64,000 bases of DNA from Nocardioides luteus (GTDB taxonomy: Bacteria > Actinomycetota > Actinomycetes > Propionibacteriales > Nocardioidaceae). This document shows, piece after piece, positions 25,277-32,178 of this stretch. Numbering within the stretch: the stretch's first letter is position 1; every line of letters starts with the position of its first letter. Location: assembly GCF_000960475.2 (NCBI RefSeq), contig NZ_JZDQ02000030.1:20726-84725 (forward strand), in the 5' to 3' direction. Below the pieces are notes generated by a model that made no database searches, was not told the origin of the DNA, and saw nothing but the letters and a program-made list of their open reading frames with translations. A program made the position numbers and the translations under genes.

Positions 25277-27285
25277 GCGACCAGAAGCCCGACCAGAAGG
25301 CCGGCCAGAACGGCCAGATGAAGAAGACCGAGCGGATCGTACGTCCCCAGGGCGGCCCAGGCCCGATGGGCGCCGGCGGCGCGGTGGGGGACAAGGCGAT
25401 GAACTTCGTCCCCTCGGCGAAACGCCTCCTGGCAAGGATGGCGCCCTACAAGATCCATGCCTTCGCCACCATCGGCCTGGCCGCGGTCAGCGTCACGCTG
25501 ATGTCGCTGGGTCCGTGGCTGCTCGGCAAGGCGACCAACATCATCTTCGGCGGCATCTTCTCCCGGCAGCTGCCGGCCGGGGTCACCCAGGAGCAGGCGG
25601 TCGAGGGTCTGCGGGCACGGGGCGACGACAAGCTCTCCGACATGCTCGCCGGGATGGACTACGTCAACCCCGGCCACGGCGTCGACTTCGACGCGCTGCG
25701 CAACGCGCTGATGGTCGTGCTCGCCGTCTATCTCGTCGCCTCGATGCTCTCCTTCGTGCAGGGCTGGATCCTCAACTCGGTCGTCCAGGGCACCGTGAAG
25801 GGGCTGCGCGAGGACGTCGAGAAGAAGGTCCACAGCGTCCCGCTGTCCTACTTCGACAAGCAGCCGCGCGGCGAGCTGCTCAGCCGGGTCACCAACGACA
25901 TCGACAACATCAGCCAGACGCTGCAGCAGACCTTCAGTCAGGTGCTGACCGCGCTGTTCACCCTGGTCACGGTGTTGTTCATGATGTTCTGGATCAGCCC
26001 GGTGCTGGCGTTGATCGCGCTGCTCGCGGTGCCGGTCTCGCTGGTGGTGACCGGTGCGGTGATGAAGCGGTCGCAGGGTCAGTTCGTGTCCCAGTGGCGC
26101 CACACCGGCAAGCTCAACGGCCACATCGAGGAGACCTTCTCCGGCCACGACCTGGTCAAGGTCTTCGGCCGCCAGGAGGAGGTCGAGAAGACCTTCGCGG
26201 AGGAGAACGACAAGCTCTTCACCGCCGCCTTCAAGGCCCAGTTCATCAGCGGGATCCTGATGCCGCTGATGATGTTCGTCGGCAACCTGATGTTCGTGGT
26301 GGTCTGCGTGGTCGGGTCCCTCCGCGTCGCCAGCGGTGCCCTGAGCCTCGGTGAGCTGCAGGCCTTCATCCAGTACTCGCGACAGTTCACCCAGCCCATC
26401 ACCACCCTCGCCTCGATGATGAACCTGCTCCAGTCGGGCGTCGCCTCGGCCGAGCGTGTCTTCGAGCTCCTCGACGCCGAGGAGGAGTCGGTCGACGCCG
26501 GTGCCCCGCGGATGGGGTCCGACGGTGCAGGCGAGGTCCGCTTCGAGCACGTCTCGTTCTCCTACGACCAGGAGAAGCCGCTCATCCAGGATCTCTCCCT
26601 GGTGGCCCGTCCGGGCCAGACGGTCGCGATCGTCGGTCCCACCGGGGCCGGCAAGACGACGCTGGTCAACCTGATCATGAGGTTCTACGAGCTCGACGCC
26701 GGCCGGATCACCCTCGACGGCGTCGACATCGCCTCGATCCCCCGCTCCGACCTGCGCGAACGCACCGGCATGGTGCTCCAGGACACCTGGCTCTTCGAGG
26801 GCACGATCCGCGACAACATCCGCTACGGCCGACCCGACGCGACCGAGGAGGAGCTCCTCGAGGCGGCCCGGGCGACGTACGTCGACAGGTTCGTGCACTC
26901 GCTGCCCGACGGCTACGACACCCTGATCACCGACCAGGGCGGCAACCTCTCGGCGGGCGAGCGGCAGCTGGTCACGATCGCGCGCGCCTTCCTGGCCGAG
27001 CCGTCGCTGCTGATCCTCGACGAGGCGACCTCCTCGGTCGACACCCGCACCGAGCTGCTCCTGCAGCACGCCATGGCGGCGCTGCGCTCGGACCGTACGT
27101 CCTTCGTGATCGCCCACCGGCTCTCCACGATCCGCGACGCCGACCTGATCCTGGTCATGCGCGACGGCGCGATCGTCGAGCAGGGCAACCACGCCGAGCT
27201 GCTCGAGGCCGGCGGGGCGTACGCCGAGCTCTACCAGTCGCAGTTCAGCCACGCGATCGTGGAGGAGGAGCCGGCCACGGCGTGA
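25273..27285 (+). CDS. Heterodimeric ABC exporter, catalytic half
   Basis: The 670-aa partner carries a 55-residue polar N-terminal extension rich in Lys and Gln, six membrane helices and an NBD. Walker A GPTGAGKTT is near residue 454. Walker B LLILDEATSSVD near 581 keeps the catalytic Glu, and FVIAHRLSTI near 613 keeps the switch His. Its own signature is altered to LSAGERQ near 558. Paired with the first subunit this gives one fully canonical and one fully degenerate ATP site. The soluble insert around residues 95-140 between the first two helices is unusually long. Confidence 0.92.
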   Translation: MSDQKPDQKAGQNGQMKKTERIVRPQGGPGPMGAGGAVGDKAMNFVPSAKRLLARMAPYKIHAFATIGLAAVSVTLMSLGPWLLGKATNIIFGGIFSRQLPAGVTQEQAVEGLRARGDDKLSDMLAGMDYVNPGHGVDFDALRNALMVVLAVYLVASMLSFVQGWILNSVVQGTVKGLREDVEKKVHSVPLSYFDKQPRGELLSRVTNDIDNISQTLQQTFSQVLTALFTLVTVLFMMFWISPVLALIALLAVPVSLVVTGAVMKRSQGQFVSQWRHTGKLNGHIEETFSGHDLVKVFGRQEEVEKTFAEENDKLFTAAFKAQFISGILMPLMMFVGNLMFVVVCVVGSLRVASGALSLGELQAFIQYSRQFTQPITTLASMMNLLQSGVASAERVFELLDAEEESVDAGAPRMGSDGAGEVRFEHVSFSYDQEKPLIQDLSLVARPGQTVAIVGPTGAGKTTLVNLIMRFYELDAGRITLDGVDIASIPRSDLRERTGMVLQDTWLFEGTIRDNIRYGRPDATEEELLEAARATYVDRFVHSLPDGYDTLITDQGGNLSAGERQLVTIARAFLAEPSLLILDEATSSVDTRTELLLQHAMAALRSDRTSFVIAHRLSTIRDADLILVMRDGAIVEQGNHAELLEAGGAYAELYQSQFSHAIVEEEPATA

Positions 27286-27295
27286 AATAAACCCT

Positions 27296-27325
27296 TTGAA
27301 CCCGGCCGGCCTCGGCGCCTACCGT
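27296..27325 (+). promoter_or_regulatory. Promoter of the MFS leader RNA
   Basis: TTGAAC at 27296-27301 and TACCGT at 27320-27325 are separated by 18 nt, a reasonable sigma-70-like promoter. It starts 10 nt after the ABC exporter stop. Transcription would begin near 27332, just before the leader ribosome-binding site. Confidence 0.45.
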
Positions 27326-27338
27326 TGAGGCACACGGG

Positions 27339-27352
27339 AAAGGAGGTGATCC
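27339..27352 (+). promoter_or_regulatory. 14-nt perfect Shine-Dalgarno sequence
   Basis: AAAGGAGGTGATCC matches the complement of the 16S rRNA 3' end over its whole length; ordinary genes here have 4-6 matching bases or none. Its last base is 6 nt before the ATG of the 12-codon leader frame. Such a site should load ribosomes very strongly. Confidence 0.8.
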
Positions 27353-27358
27353 GATCAG

Positions 27359-27397
27359 ATGAAGAACGATTGGATGCGTGAGGTGGCTGCTCGCTAG
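27359..27397 (+). CDS. 12-residue leader peptide of the MFS attenuator
   Basis: ATG to TAG encodes MKNDWMREVAAR. It is too short to be a functional protein and is best read as a regulatory leader peptide: it follows a perfect Shine-Dalgarno sequence, and its last codons form one side of two alternative RNA stems. GGTGGCTGCT at 27382-27391 can pair with AGCAGCC at 27396-27402, around the stop codon, or with AGCAGCCACC at 27436-27445. Ribosome position on this frame would therefore choose the structure downstream. The sensed signal (a translation inhibitor exported by the MFS pump) is inference. Confidence 0.65.
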   Translation: MKNDWMREVAAR

Positions 27398-27514
27398 CAG
27401 CCCTCCAACCACGGATGGGGAGCTGGCAATTCACCAGCAGCCACCCGACCCGCAGGCGTACCGGACTCATCCACCGGGTCGGCCACCTGGCCCGCCTGCG
27501 GGTCGCCCCGTTTT
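27382..27514 (+). promoter_or_regulatory. Attenuator with competing hairpins and terminator
   Basis: Several mutually exclusive pairings are visible. Stem 1 is GGCTGCT/AGCAGCC (27385-27391 with 27396-27402). The long alternative is GGTGGCTGCT/AGCAGCCACC (27382-27391 with 27436-27445). A small hairpin GCTGG/CCAGC lies at 27422-27438. The terminator arms are CGACCCGCAGGCG (27446-27458) and CGCCTGCGGGTCG (27493-27505), followed by CCCCGTTTT. A competing 8-bp stem, CCGACCCG/CGGGTCGG (27445-27452 with 27475-27482), would break the terminator. The downstream gene is an MFS drug exporter. Confidence 0.7.
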
Positions 27515-27535
27515 CGTGGACCACGAGCGACGACA

Positions 27536-27588
27536 AGTTGCGTTTAGCAACTAACCCGGCGTACATTGGTTGCCGATGTTCAACCAAT
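27536..27588 (+). promoter_or_regulatory. MFS promoter overlapped by two MarR-type palindromes
   Basis: AGTTGC/GCAACT (27536-27541 and 27547-27552, 5-nt spacer) and ATTGGTTG/CAACCAAT (27565-27572 and 27581-27588, 8-nt spacer) share the form GTTG-N7/8-CAAC and lie about three helical turns apart. Between and overlapping them are a -35-like TTGCGT (27539-27544) and a -10-like TACATT (27562-27567) with a 17-nt spacer. The MarR regulator encoded after the exporter is the natural ligand. Confidence 0.65.
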
Positions 27589-27612
27589 TCTTGTGAGAGA
27601 GCCGAGTCCCAC

Positions 27613-29232
27613 TTGTCAGAGTCCACGCAGTCCTCGCAGGCGGTCGCCGCGCCGGAGATGACCCACCGCCAGATCATGGAGGTCCTCTCGGGCCTGCTGA
27701 TGGCGCTCTTCGTCGCCATGCTGTCCAGCACGTCGGTCGCCAACGCGCTGCCGCGGATCGTCACCGACCTCGACGGCACCCAGGGCGGCTACACCTGGAT
27801 CGTCGTCTCCAGCATGCTGGCGATGACCGCGACCACGCCGATCTGGGGCAAGCTCGCCGACCTCTACAACAAGAAGGTCCTGGTCCAGGCCGCGCTCGGC
27901 CTGTTCATCGTCGGCTCGGCGATCTGTGGCCTGGCCCCGTCGATGCCGGTGATCATCACCGGCCGCGTCATCGCCGGTCTCGGCATGGGCGGCATCATCG
28001 CGCTGATCCAGGTGATCATCGCGATGATCGTCTCCCCGCGCGAGCGCGGCCGCTACTCCGGCTACATCGGCGCGGTCTTCGCGCTGGCCACGGTCATCGG
28101 TCCGCTCATCGGTGGCGTGATCGTCGACTCCCCGCTGGGCTGGCCCGGCGTCTTCTACATCGGCGTGCCGTTCGCGGTGGTCGCGTTCGTCCTGCTCCAG
28201 AAGACGCTCCACCTCCCGCACGTACGCCGCGAGGTCAGCATCGACTACCTCGGTGCGTTCCTGCTGGTCGGCGGTGTCTCGACCCTGCTGATCTGGGTCA
28301 CCCTGGGCGGCGACTCCTTCGCGTGGACCTCGCTGACCTCGTACGCCCTGGTCGCCGGCAGCCTCGTCGTGCTCGCCCTCGCGATCCTGGTCGAGGGCAG
28401 GTTCGCCAAGGAGCCGATCATCCCGCTGCGGCTCTTCCGGGACCGCACGATGGTCCTCTCCACGCTGGCCTCGTTCTTCGTCGGTGCCGGCATGTTCGGC
28501 GCGACGGTCTACCTGCAGCAGTACTTCCAGACCGCCCGTGGCATGACGCCGACCCACGCCGGCCTGATGTCGATCTGCATGGTGCTCGGGCTCTCCGGCG
28601 CCGGCATGGTCACCGGCCGCCTGATCAGCTCCACCGGTCGCTGGAAGCGCTACCTGCTCTTCGGCGGCATCATGCTGCCGATCGGGCTCTACCTGCTCAG
28701 CACCATCGACGAGCACACCGACCTCGCCCTGGTCGGGGTCTACATGGCGGTCCTCGGCCTCGGCGTCGGTGCCACCAACCAGAACCTCGTGCTCGCGGTG
28801 CAGAACAACCTCGACACCAAGGACATGGGCGCGGGCTCCTCCGTCGTCGCCTTCTTCCGGTCGATGGGTGGCTCGATGGGCATCGCAGCGCTCGGTGCCG
28901 TCCTCTCCCACCGCGTCGAGGACGTCATCACCGACGGCATCCCGAAGCTCGTGGCCAGCGGAAAGGTGACGCCCGAAGAGCTGCAGAGCCTGAAGAGCGA
29001 CGGGCTCGCCGACCCGTCGAGCATGCCGAGCGCGATCCAGGCTCTCTACGAGCACGCCTTCGCCGTCGCGACCGCCGACCTCTTCCTGGTGGCCATCCCG
29101 TGTGCGCTGATCGCACTGGTCGCTATCGTGGGTATCAAGGAGGTCCCGCTCCGGACGAGCGTGGAGGATCTCCCCGAGACCCAGGCCCTCCCCGAGGCCG
29201 AGCCCGAAGCCGAGGGAGCTGTTCGGAGATGA
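27613..29232 (+). CDS. DHA2-family MFS multidrug exporter
   Basis: The 539-aa protein has about fourteen membrane helices, as in EmrB/QacA-type drug:H+ antiporters. Motif A is present in the second loop (GKLADLYNKKVLV). The helix-5 motif C region reads ATVIGPLIGGVIVD, and the first helix contains LSSTSVANALPRIVTDL. The TTG at 27613 (LSESTQ) is used; the ATG at 27658 is the main alternative. It sits behind two controls, the leader-peptide attenuator and a MarR-operated promoter, and shares a 4-nt ATGA overlap with the marR gene. Confidence 0.9.
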   Translation: MSESTQSSQAVAAPEMTHRQIMEVLSGLLMALFVAMLSSTSVANALPRIVTDLDGTQGGYTWIVVSSMLAMTATTPIWGKLADLYNKKVLVQAALGLFIVGSAICGLAPSMPVIITGRVIAGLGMGGIIALIQVIIAMIVSPRERGRYSGYIGAVFALATVIGPLIGGVIVDSPLGWPGVFYIGVPFAVVAFVLLQKTLHLPHVRREVSIDYLGAFLLVGGVSTLLIWVTLGGDSFAWTSLTSYALVAGSLVVLALAILVEGRFAKEPIIPLRLFRDRTMVLSTLASFFVGAGMFGATVYLQQYFQTARGMTPTHAGLMSICMVLGLSGAGMVTGRLISSTGRWKRYLLFGGIMLPIGLYLLSTIDEHTDLALVGVYMAVLGLGVGATNQNLVLAVQNNLDTKDMGAGSSVVAFFRSMGGSMGIAALGAVLSHRVEDVITDGIPKLVASGKVTPEELQSLKSDGLADPSSMPSAIQALYEHAFAVATADLFLVAIPCALIALVAIVGIKEVPLRTSVEDLPETQALPEAEPEAEGAVRR

Positions 29233-29702
29233 CTGACGAGCCCGCTGTGGGCGACGAGATCGATGCCCCGCGGGTGGAGTCGCTGATCCGGCTCGAGGCC
29301 GAGGTCGGCGTGCTCATGCGGCGGGCGAAGCGGGCGATGCGCGACCGCGGCCGGATGGTCCACCCCGACCTGCCGCCGGGCGGCTACATGATGCTGACCT
29401 GGGTCGCGGAGCACGGCCCGCTGCGCGCCTCCGCCCTCGTCGACGCGCTCGGCATCGACAAGGGTGCGGTCAGCCGGATGGTGCAGACGATCGTCGACCT
29501 CGGTCTGCTCGAGCGCCATCCTGATCCTGAGGACGGGCGGGCCAGCCTGGTCTCGCTGACCGCCGAGGCGCGCGAACGGCTCGACCGGGTGGCCCGGGAG
29601 CGTCGCGTACGTTTCAGCGACCGGCTGTCCAGCTGGAGTCCCGACGACATAGACCGGCTCAGCGCTATGCTTTCGAGATACAACGAAGCCCTCGAGCGCT
29701 AG
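29229..29702 (+). CDS. MarR-family regulator of the MFS exporter
   Basis: The 157-aa winged-helix protein has the MarR layout: an N-terminal dimerisation helix, recognition helix region LRASALVDALGIDKGAVSRMVQTIVD (about residues 68-93), a wing with RHPDPEDGRASLVSLT, and a C-terminal helix. It is translationally coupled to the exporter gene and probably represses it through the two GTTG-CAAC palindromes at 27536-27588. Release by a phenolic or drug-like ligand is the family rule and not visible here. Confidence 0.88.
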   Translation: MTDEPAVGDEIDAPRVESLIRLEAEVGVLMRRAKRAMRDRGRMVHPDLPPGGYMMLTWVAEHGPLRASALVDALGIDKGAVSRMVQTIVDLGLLERHPDPEDGRASLVSLTAEARERLDRVARERRVRFSDRLSSWSPDDIDRLSAMLSRYNEALER

Positions 29703-29750
29703 GGCACCTAGGGGATCACCGTGATGATCTCTCCTGCAGGCCGACGTCGT

Positions 29751-29782
29751 CCGGGACACACCCTGCTGGGTTCGGTTTTTTT
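29751..29782 (+). terminator. Terminator of the MFS-marR operon
   Basis: A short stem ACCC/GGGT (29760-29763 with 29768-29771), with possible outer CCG/CGG pairs, is followed by TCGG and seven Ts (29776-29782). The stem is weak but the T-run is the longest in this part of the window. Confidence 0.45.
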
Positions 29783-29798
29783 GACTGATTCAAGGATG

Positions 29799-29804
29799 TA
29801 GGAT
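29799..29804 (+). promoter_or_regulatory. -10 element of the iron regulator gene
   Basis: TAGGAT is positioned 6 nt before the GTG at 29811. With no Shine-Dalgarno sequence present, the mRNA is probably leaderless. TTGACT at 29781 is too close (12-nt spacer) to be an ideal -35. Confidence 0.5.
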
Positions 29805-29810
29805 TACCCC

Positions 29811-30497
29811 GTGAGCGACCTCATCGACACCACCGAGATGTACCTCCGCACCATCTATGAGCTGGTCGAAGAGGGAATCGTTCCGCTGCGCGCCCGCATC
29901 GCGGAGCGCCTGCACCAGTCGGGTCCGACGGTCTCCCAGACCGTGGCCCGGATGGAGCGCGACGGTCTGCTCACGGTCGAGGGTGACCGTCACCTGCAGC
30001 TCACCGACGAGGGCCTTCGCCTGGCCACCCGGGTGATGCGTAAGCACCGGCTCGCGGAGCGACTGCTCACCGACGTCATCGGTCTCGACTGGGAGCTCGT
30101 CCACGAAGAGGCGTGCCGCTGGGAGCACGTCATGTCGGACACCGTCGAGAAGCGACTGCTCGACCTGCTCGGCGACCCGACCGAGTCGCCCTACGGCAAC
30201 CCGATCCCCGGCCTCGACGAGCTCGGTGGCAAGCCGGCCGACGAGGACTTCATGGCCGGCGTCCAGTCGCTCACCGCCGCGGCGGGCTCCGAGCGCGCCA
30301 CCGTCCTGGTCCGACGCATCTCCGAGGAGATGCAGAAGGACGAGTCGCTGATGAGCGCCCTGCGCCGGGTCGGGGCGATCCCGGACCAGACCGTCGCCAT
30401 CAAGGCGACCGCCGACGGAGTCCTGCTCGGCTCCGGTGGAGAGACCGCCGAGATCATCCCCGAGGCCGCGGACCATATCTTCGTGAAGGCCCTCTGA
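29811..30497 (+). CDS. ideR: Iron-dependent DtxR/IdeR repressor
   Basis: The 228-aa protein follows DtxR/IdeR closely: MSDLIDTTEMYLRTIYELVEE, LHQSGPTVSQTVARMERDGLL (recognition helix), and VMRKHRLAERLLTDVIGL. Metal ligands are intact, including Met10, the His in KHRLAERLL, the Glu-Glu-Ala-Cys segment with Cys near 102, and the His in WEHVMS. The C-terminal third is the SH3-like domain. In the Fe(II) form it represses siderophore and iron-import genes; the importer at 1796-4614 is a possible target. It is an independent, probably leaderless transcription unit. Confidence 0.94.
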   Translation: MSDLIDTTEMYLRTIYELVEEGIVPLRARIAERLHQSGPTVSQTVARMERDGLLTVEGDRHLQLTDEGLRLATRVMRKHRLAERLLTDVIGLDWELVHEEACRWEHVMSDTVEKRLLDLLGDPTESPYGNPIPGLDELGGKPADEDFMAGVQSLTAAAGSERATVLVRRISEEMQKDESLMSALRRVGAIPDQTVAIKATADGVLLGSGGETAEIIPEAADHIFVKAL

Positions 30498-30657
30498 CCC
30501 GCAGATTCACCGCCCGTCGGCTCCACGAGTCGGCTTCGATGTGGCAACGACGCGCCCACTTTTGTAACCGTGGGTGAAATTCTCTCGACGTCGGCAGAAT
30601 CTGGCACACGACTCTGGACCGATTAGGTCTTAGATGCTTATGTTTGATGTGCGGGAC

Positions 30658-30694
30658 CTGCTGAAGGCCAGTTCACGGACATGGGCTTCAGCAG
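30658..30694 (+). promoter_or_regulatory. Strong hairpin in the 5' leader of the 89-aa gene
   Basis: CTGCTGAAG (30658-30666) pairs with CTTCAGCAG (30686-30694). A single G-G mismatch and then CCA/TGG extend the stem around an 11-nt loop. It is not followed by Ts, so it is more likely a regulatory or stabilising 5'-UTR structure than a terminator. The gene start is 45 nt further on. Confidence 0.45.
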
Positions 30695-30738
30695 TTGTCA
30701 TGTCGAGACTTGCGGGGGTCTCCGGAGGGGAGAGCTCT

Positions 30739-31008
30739 ATGGAGGTCGTTCATCTGCCCGCTCGCGGTCGCGAGCTGGATGAGACGTTCCGCCCGGTCGC
30801 CGTCCACCACACCGACACCGGCCTGACCCGTCACCTCGAGCGTGGCGAGGAGATCGTGCTCACCGACCTCGGTGGGGACTTCCACAGCGCGAAGGTGCTG
30901 CTGATCGACGAAGGTCCGGTCTACCACTTCTTCATCGGGGCCAGACTGTCGGTCGACGAGGCCGCCGGCCGGATGGCCGACCTACCGATCCAGTCACGCT
31001 CTGCGTGA
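30739..31008 (+). CDS. Small conserved-looking protein of unknown function
   Basis: The 89-aa protein begins MEVVHLPARGRELDETFRPVA; the ATG at 30739 has GGAGGGGAGAG upstream. It is soluble, acidic and His-containing, with alternating strand-like segments (EEIVLTDLGGDFHSAKVLLIDEG and VYHFFIGARLS). It ends 15 nt inside the convergent sirtuin gene. I do not recognise a family. A long leader with a stable hairpin precedes it, which suggests post-transcriptional control. Confidence 0.7.
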   Translation: MEVVHLPARGRELDETFRPVAVHHTDTGLTRHLERGEEIVLTDLGGDFHSAKVLLIDEGPVYHFFIGARLSVDEAAGRMADLPIQSRSA

Positions 31009-31881
31009 GGACAGCGCGGTGAGGAACTCGCTGGTGCCGACCTCCAGCTTGTACGTCGCCTCCCCATCGCCCCTGGTGGCACCCCGGTTCACGATGACGA
31101 CCGGGATCCCGGCCTTCGCCGCCCGGCGCACGAACCGGTAGCCACTCATCACCGCCAGACTCGAGCCCGCGACGAGCAGCACGCCCTTCCCCTCGTGCCG
31201 CTCGCCGCGGAGCTCGGAACCTTCCTCGGCGAGGGCGTCGACCGCCGCCATGCACCGGGCGACCCGGTCCTTGGGCACGTTCTCCCCGAAGAAGACGACG
31301 TCGGGCTTGAGGATGCCGCCGCAGATCTCGCAGTCGGGGACCACGAAGTCCTGCGTCTCCTCGAGCGCGACGTCACCGTCGGGACGGGTCTCCACATCCG
31401 CATGCGCCTCGGCCCAGCCCGCGTTGAGCGCCTCCATCCGCACCTGGAGGTCGCGGCGGGGACTCACCGTGCGGCAGGACAGGCAGATCACGTCGGCGAC
31501 GCGGCCGTGCAGCGTCACGATCCGGCCGCTCCTGGCCAGCTCGGGCGCGGCCTGCTCGTGCAGACCGTCGACGTTCTGGGTGATCAGCAGCTCCGGATCG
31601 ATCGCCGCCAGCGCCCGGTGACCGGCGTTCGGCACCGCGCTGCCCATCCGTCGCCAGCCGAGGTGGCTGCGTGCCCAGTAGCGCTGCCGTTCCTGCGGAC
31701 CCGAGATGAACTGCTGAAAGGTCATCGGCTGCCGTGAGGGGCTGCCGGGGCTGCGGTAGTCGGGGATGCCCGAGTCGGTCGAGACGCCGGCCCCGGTCAG
31801 CACCACGAGGCGCCGGTCCTGAAGGAGGGCCAGGGCTGCTGCGTACGTCTCTTGCGTTGTCGCCCCGGGGGCGAGGGTCAT
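30994..31881 (-). CDS. Sir2-family NAD-dependent protein deacylase
   Basis: The 295-aa sirtuin removes acyl groups from lysines using NAD. Motifs in order are TGAGVSTDSGIPDYRSP near residue 30 (NAD), QNVDGLHEQA near 103, the catalytic His in TLHGR near 125, a zinc site with CLSC and CEIC, and the NAD contact GSSLAVMSGYRFV near 240. The insertion between the zinc Cys pairs is long. It overlaps the 3' end of the convergent 89-aa gene by 15 bp, and its ATG overlaps the stop of the DUF2277 gene by one base. Confidence 0.93.
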   Translation of the reverse strand: MTLAPGATTQETYAAALALLQDRRLVVLTGAGVSTDSGIPDYRSPGSPSRQPMTFQQFISGPQERQRYWARSHLGWRRMGSAVPNAGHRALAAIDPELLITQNVDGLHEQAAPELARSGRIVTLHGRVADVICLSCRTVSPRRDLQVRMEALNAGWAEAHADVETRPDGDVALEETQDFVVPDCEICGGILKPDVVFFGENVPKDRVARCMAAVDALAEEGSELRGERHEGKGVLLVAGSSLAVMSGYRFVRRAAKAGIPVVIVNRGATRGDGEATYKLEVGTSEFLTALSSRRA

Positions 31882-32147
31882 CAGGCGTACCTCGCCTCGG
31901 CGCGAGCCCTGCGCTTCGCGGCCTCGACCTCACGGTTCTTCTTGGGGGCGTTGGTGACCAGGTCGTCGAGGAGATGCCGGGTGATGTGGGCGATCTCGGC
32001 GACGGCGTGGTCGAAGGCCTCCTGGTTGGCGGCGGAGGGCTTGGTCGTGCCGCTCACCTTGCGTACGAACTGCAGGGCGGCAGCGGAGACCTCGTCGTCG
32101 GTGGCAGGCGGCTCGAAGTTGTGGAGCGGGCGGATGTTGCGGCACAT
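31881..32147 (-). CDS. DUF2277 family protein
   Basis: The 88-aa protein begins MCRNIRPLHNFEPPAT, the signature of DUF2277. It continues with AALQFVRKVSGTTKPSAANQEAF and a basic tail. Family function is unknown. The ATG at 32147 is preferred over the GTG three codons earlier because family members start at MCRNI. It is directly coupled (TGATG) to the sirtuin gene. Confidence 0.88.
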   Translation of the reverse strand: MCRNIRPLHNFEPPATDDEVSAAALQFVRKVSGTTKPSAANQEAFDHAVAEIAHITRHLLDDLVTNAPKKNREVEAAKRRARAEARYA

Positions 32148-32178
32148 GCGAACCACGGTACTCGGATCGGCGGAGCGG

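Noticed and set aside
25015..27252. 745-codon frame antisense to the ABC exporter
   Set aside because: It mirrors the exporter gene codon by codon in a shadow frame and has no protein features of its own.
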